Source: Paracoccaceae bacterium (GTDB lineage Bacteria; Pseudomonadota; Alphaproteobacteria; Rhodobacterales; Rhodobacteraceae). Taken from it: a DNA stretch of 64,000 bases. The notes below the pieces were generated by a model, which did not search any database, was not told the DNA's origin, and worked only from the letters and a program-made list of their open reading frames with translations. Made by a program: the position numbers and the translations under genes. Below are positions 62,735 through 64,000 of the stretch, piece by piece. The stretch spans positions 1 to 64,000 of the forward strand of contig JACSRN010000080.1 in assembly GCA_014879735.1 (NCBI GenBank). The letters are read 5' to 3'. Within the stretch, counting starts at the first letter, position 1, and each line of letters begins with the position of its first letter.

Positions 62735-62763
62735 CCTCCCTTTCCCAGAAACGGAAACCCGAA

Positions 62764-64000
62764 ATGAACGCCCCCCTTCGCCCCCCCGTCCTGGCCAATG
62801 GCCGCGCCTATCCCTGGCCGAAGGTGCCGGCCATCGCCATCTGTCTTGACGGTTGCGAACCGGCCTATCTGGATGCCGCCATTGCCGGCGGCCTGATGCC
62901 GACGCTGGCCCGGCTGCGCGAGACCGGCACCGACCGGCTGGCCCATTCGGTGATCCCCTCGTTCACCAACCCCAACAACCTGTCCATCGCCACCGGCCGC
63001 CAGCCCATCGTGCACGGGATTTGCGGCAACTATCTCTACGACCCGGAAACCGGCGAGGAGGTGATGATGAACGATGTCCGTTTCCTGCGCGCGCCTACGG
63101 TTTTCAGCCAGTTCTACGAGGCCGGCGCCCGGGTGGCGGTGGTGACGGCAAAGGACAAGCTGCGCGCATTGCTCGGCGCGGGTCTGCGCTTCGACGAGGG
63201 GCGCGCGATCTGCTTTTCCTCGGAACGGTCGGACAGCACGACGCTGGGCGCAAACGGCATCGACAATGCCGCCGCCTGGCTCGACCGGCCGGTGCCCGAG
63301 GTCTATTCTGCGGATCTTTCGGAATTTGTCTTCGCCGCGGGTGCAAAGCTGCTGCAGGAGTGGCGGCCCGACGTGATGTATCTGACGACAACCGATTACA
63401 TCCAGCACAAATACGCCCCCGGGGATGCCGCCGCGCAGGACTTCTATCGCATGTTCGACCACTATCTCGCGCAGCTTGACGCGGCAGGGGCCGCCATTGT
63501 CGTGACCGCTGACCACGGGATGAAACCCAAGCATCTGCCCGATGGCAGCCCTGCCGTGATCTATGTGCAGGACCATCTGGATGCGCAGCTTGGACAGGAT
63601 GCTGCGCGGGTGATCCTGCCGATCACCGACCCCTATGTCGTCCATCATGGCGCGCTGGGTTCCTTTGCCACCGCCTATCTGCCGGCGGGCGCCGATCGCG
63701 CGGCGGTGATCGCCAGCCTGCAGGCGCTGCCCGGGATGCTGCTGGTTGTCGATCGCGACGAGGCGGTGCGGCGGTTCGAGCTTCCGGCCGACCGCATCGG
63801 CGATGTGGTGATGATCTCGGGCGAAAACATGACGCTTGGCACCAGCGCGCATCGGCACGACCTGGCTGCGCTGAAGGAACCGCTGCGCAGCCATGGCGGG
63901 CTGACGGAACAGGAGGTGCCCTTCATCGTCAACCGCCGGATCGACCTCCCCGCGGCGCCGATCCTGCGCAATTTTGATGCCCTGTTCTATGCCTGCACGG
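62764..64000 (+). CDS. phnA: Phosphonoacetate hydrolase, 3' end beyond window
   Basis: The open frame of 412 codons runs off the right edge, so only the last few residues can be missing against the known length of about 407-420. Metal ligands of the alkaline-phosphatase superfamily are visible: Asp29 (CLDG), Thr68 (SFTNPNN, nucleophile), Asp211 and His215 (TTDYIQHK), Asp250 and His251 (ADHGMK), His377 (SHGG). The set matches Pseudomonas PhnA ligands as I recall them, with a constant shift of nine after residue 68. It splits phosphonoacetate to phosphate and acetate. phnY is expected beyond the window. Confidence 0.95.
   Translation, partial: MNAPLRPPVLANGRAYPWPKVPAIAICLDGCEPAYLDAAIAGGLMPTLARLRETGTDRLAHSVIPSFTNPNNLSIATGRQPIVHGICGNYLYDPETGEEVMMNDVRFLRAPTVFSQFYEAGARVAVVTAKDKLRALLGAGLRFDEGRAICFSSERSDSTTLGANGIDNAAAWLDRPVPEVYSADLSEFVFAAGAKLLQEWRPDVMYLTTTDYIQHKYAPGDAAAQDFYRMFDHYLAQLDAAGAAIVVTADHGMKPKHLPDGSPAVIYVQDHLDAQLGQDAARVILPITDPYVVHHGALGSFATAYLPAGADRAAVIASLQALPGMLLVVDRDEAVRRFELPADRIGDVVMISGENMTLGTSAHRHDLAALKEPLRSHGGLTEQEVPFIVNRRIDLPAAPILRNFDALFYACT

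Overview
The window looks like a chromosomal contig from a high-GC alphaproteobacterium of the order Rhodobacterales. The best evidence is a divergent regB / senC-regA-hvrA locus laid out as in Rhodobacter capsulatus, with RegA Asp63 conserved and RegB shifted by only four residues. A DivL-like PAS protein next to tsaE, a DinB with an N-terminal CxxC/CxxC segment, and several unknown families that I associate with Rhodobacteraceae agree with this. Bases 1-19 are the Tn5/Nextera mosaic-end adapter, so the left edge is a library artefact and the first gene is cut by it. I see no rRNA, tRNA, CRISPR array, prophage or intact insertion sequence.

Layout. 20-471: cut gene of unknown function. 1026-6460: exported CHAT (caspase-like) protein with Sel1-type repeats and a peptidoglycan-binding-like segment, overlapping by 4 bases a second exported protein with the same type of fold. 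6678-17818: sugar uptake and catabolism cluster: Gfo/Idh dehydrogenase, two TIM-barrel epimerases, alpha/beta hydrolase, cupin phosphoglucose isomerase, CUT2 ABC transporter, a divergent SIS isomerase and a ROK repressor with a candidate operator. 17894-22696: folate salvage, a nitrosative-stress set (hemerythrin and group III globin divergent from nsrR), then unknown small genes. 22830-25253: pheT. 25509-32391: a seven-gene minus-strand operon built around an AAA+ ATPase, coiled-coil and membrane proteins, and a 90-codon gene overlapping both neighbours by 4 bases. This is the best candidate for an undescribed system.

32506-41023: M20 peptidase, multi-pass membrane protein, hslU (no hslV in the window), SDR, MFS, lipoprotein alpha/beta hydrolase and dinB. 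41250-44702: gnd with a cytoplasmic GH15 glucoamylase. 44934-48052: the redox two-component locus. 48140-58158: DivL-like PAS gene behind a perfect CtrA-type box, then tsaE-amgK-murU-addB-addA with overlapping ends. 58217-60475: trxA, AGE-family isomerase, DUF2478. 60541-64000: phosphonate catabolism with a LysR regulator divergent from phnW-phnA across a perfect 11-bp inverted repeat; phnA runs off the end.

Functional links are mostly local operons: sugar uptake with its enzymes and repressor, NO sensing with NO detoxification, redox sensing, cell-wall recycling (AmgK/MurU), recombination (AddAB), and conversion of 2-aminoethylphosphonate toward phosphate. Family names are from motif recognition and memory; no database search was run.
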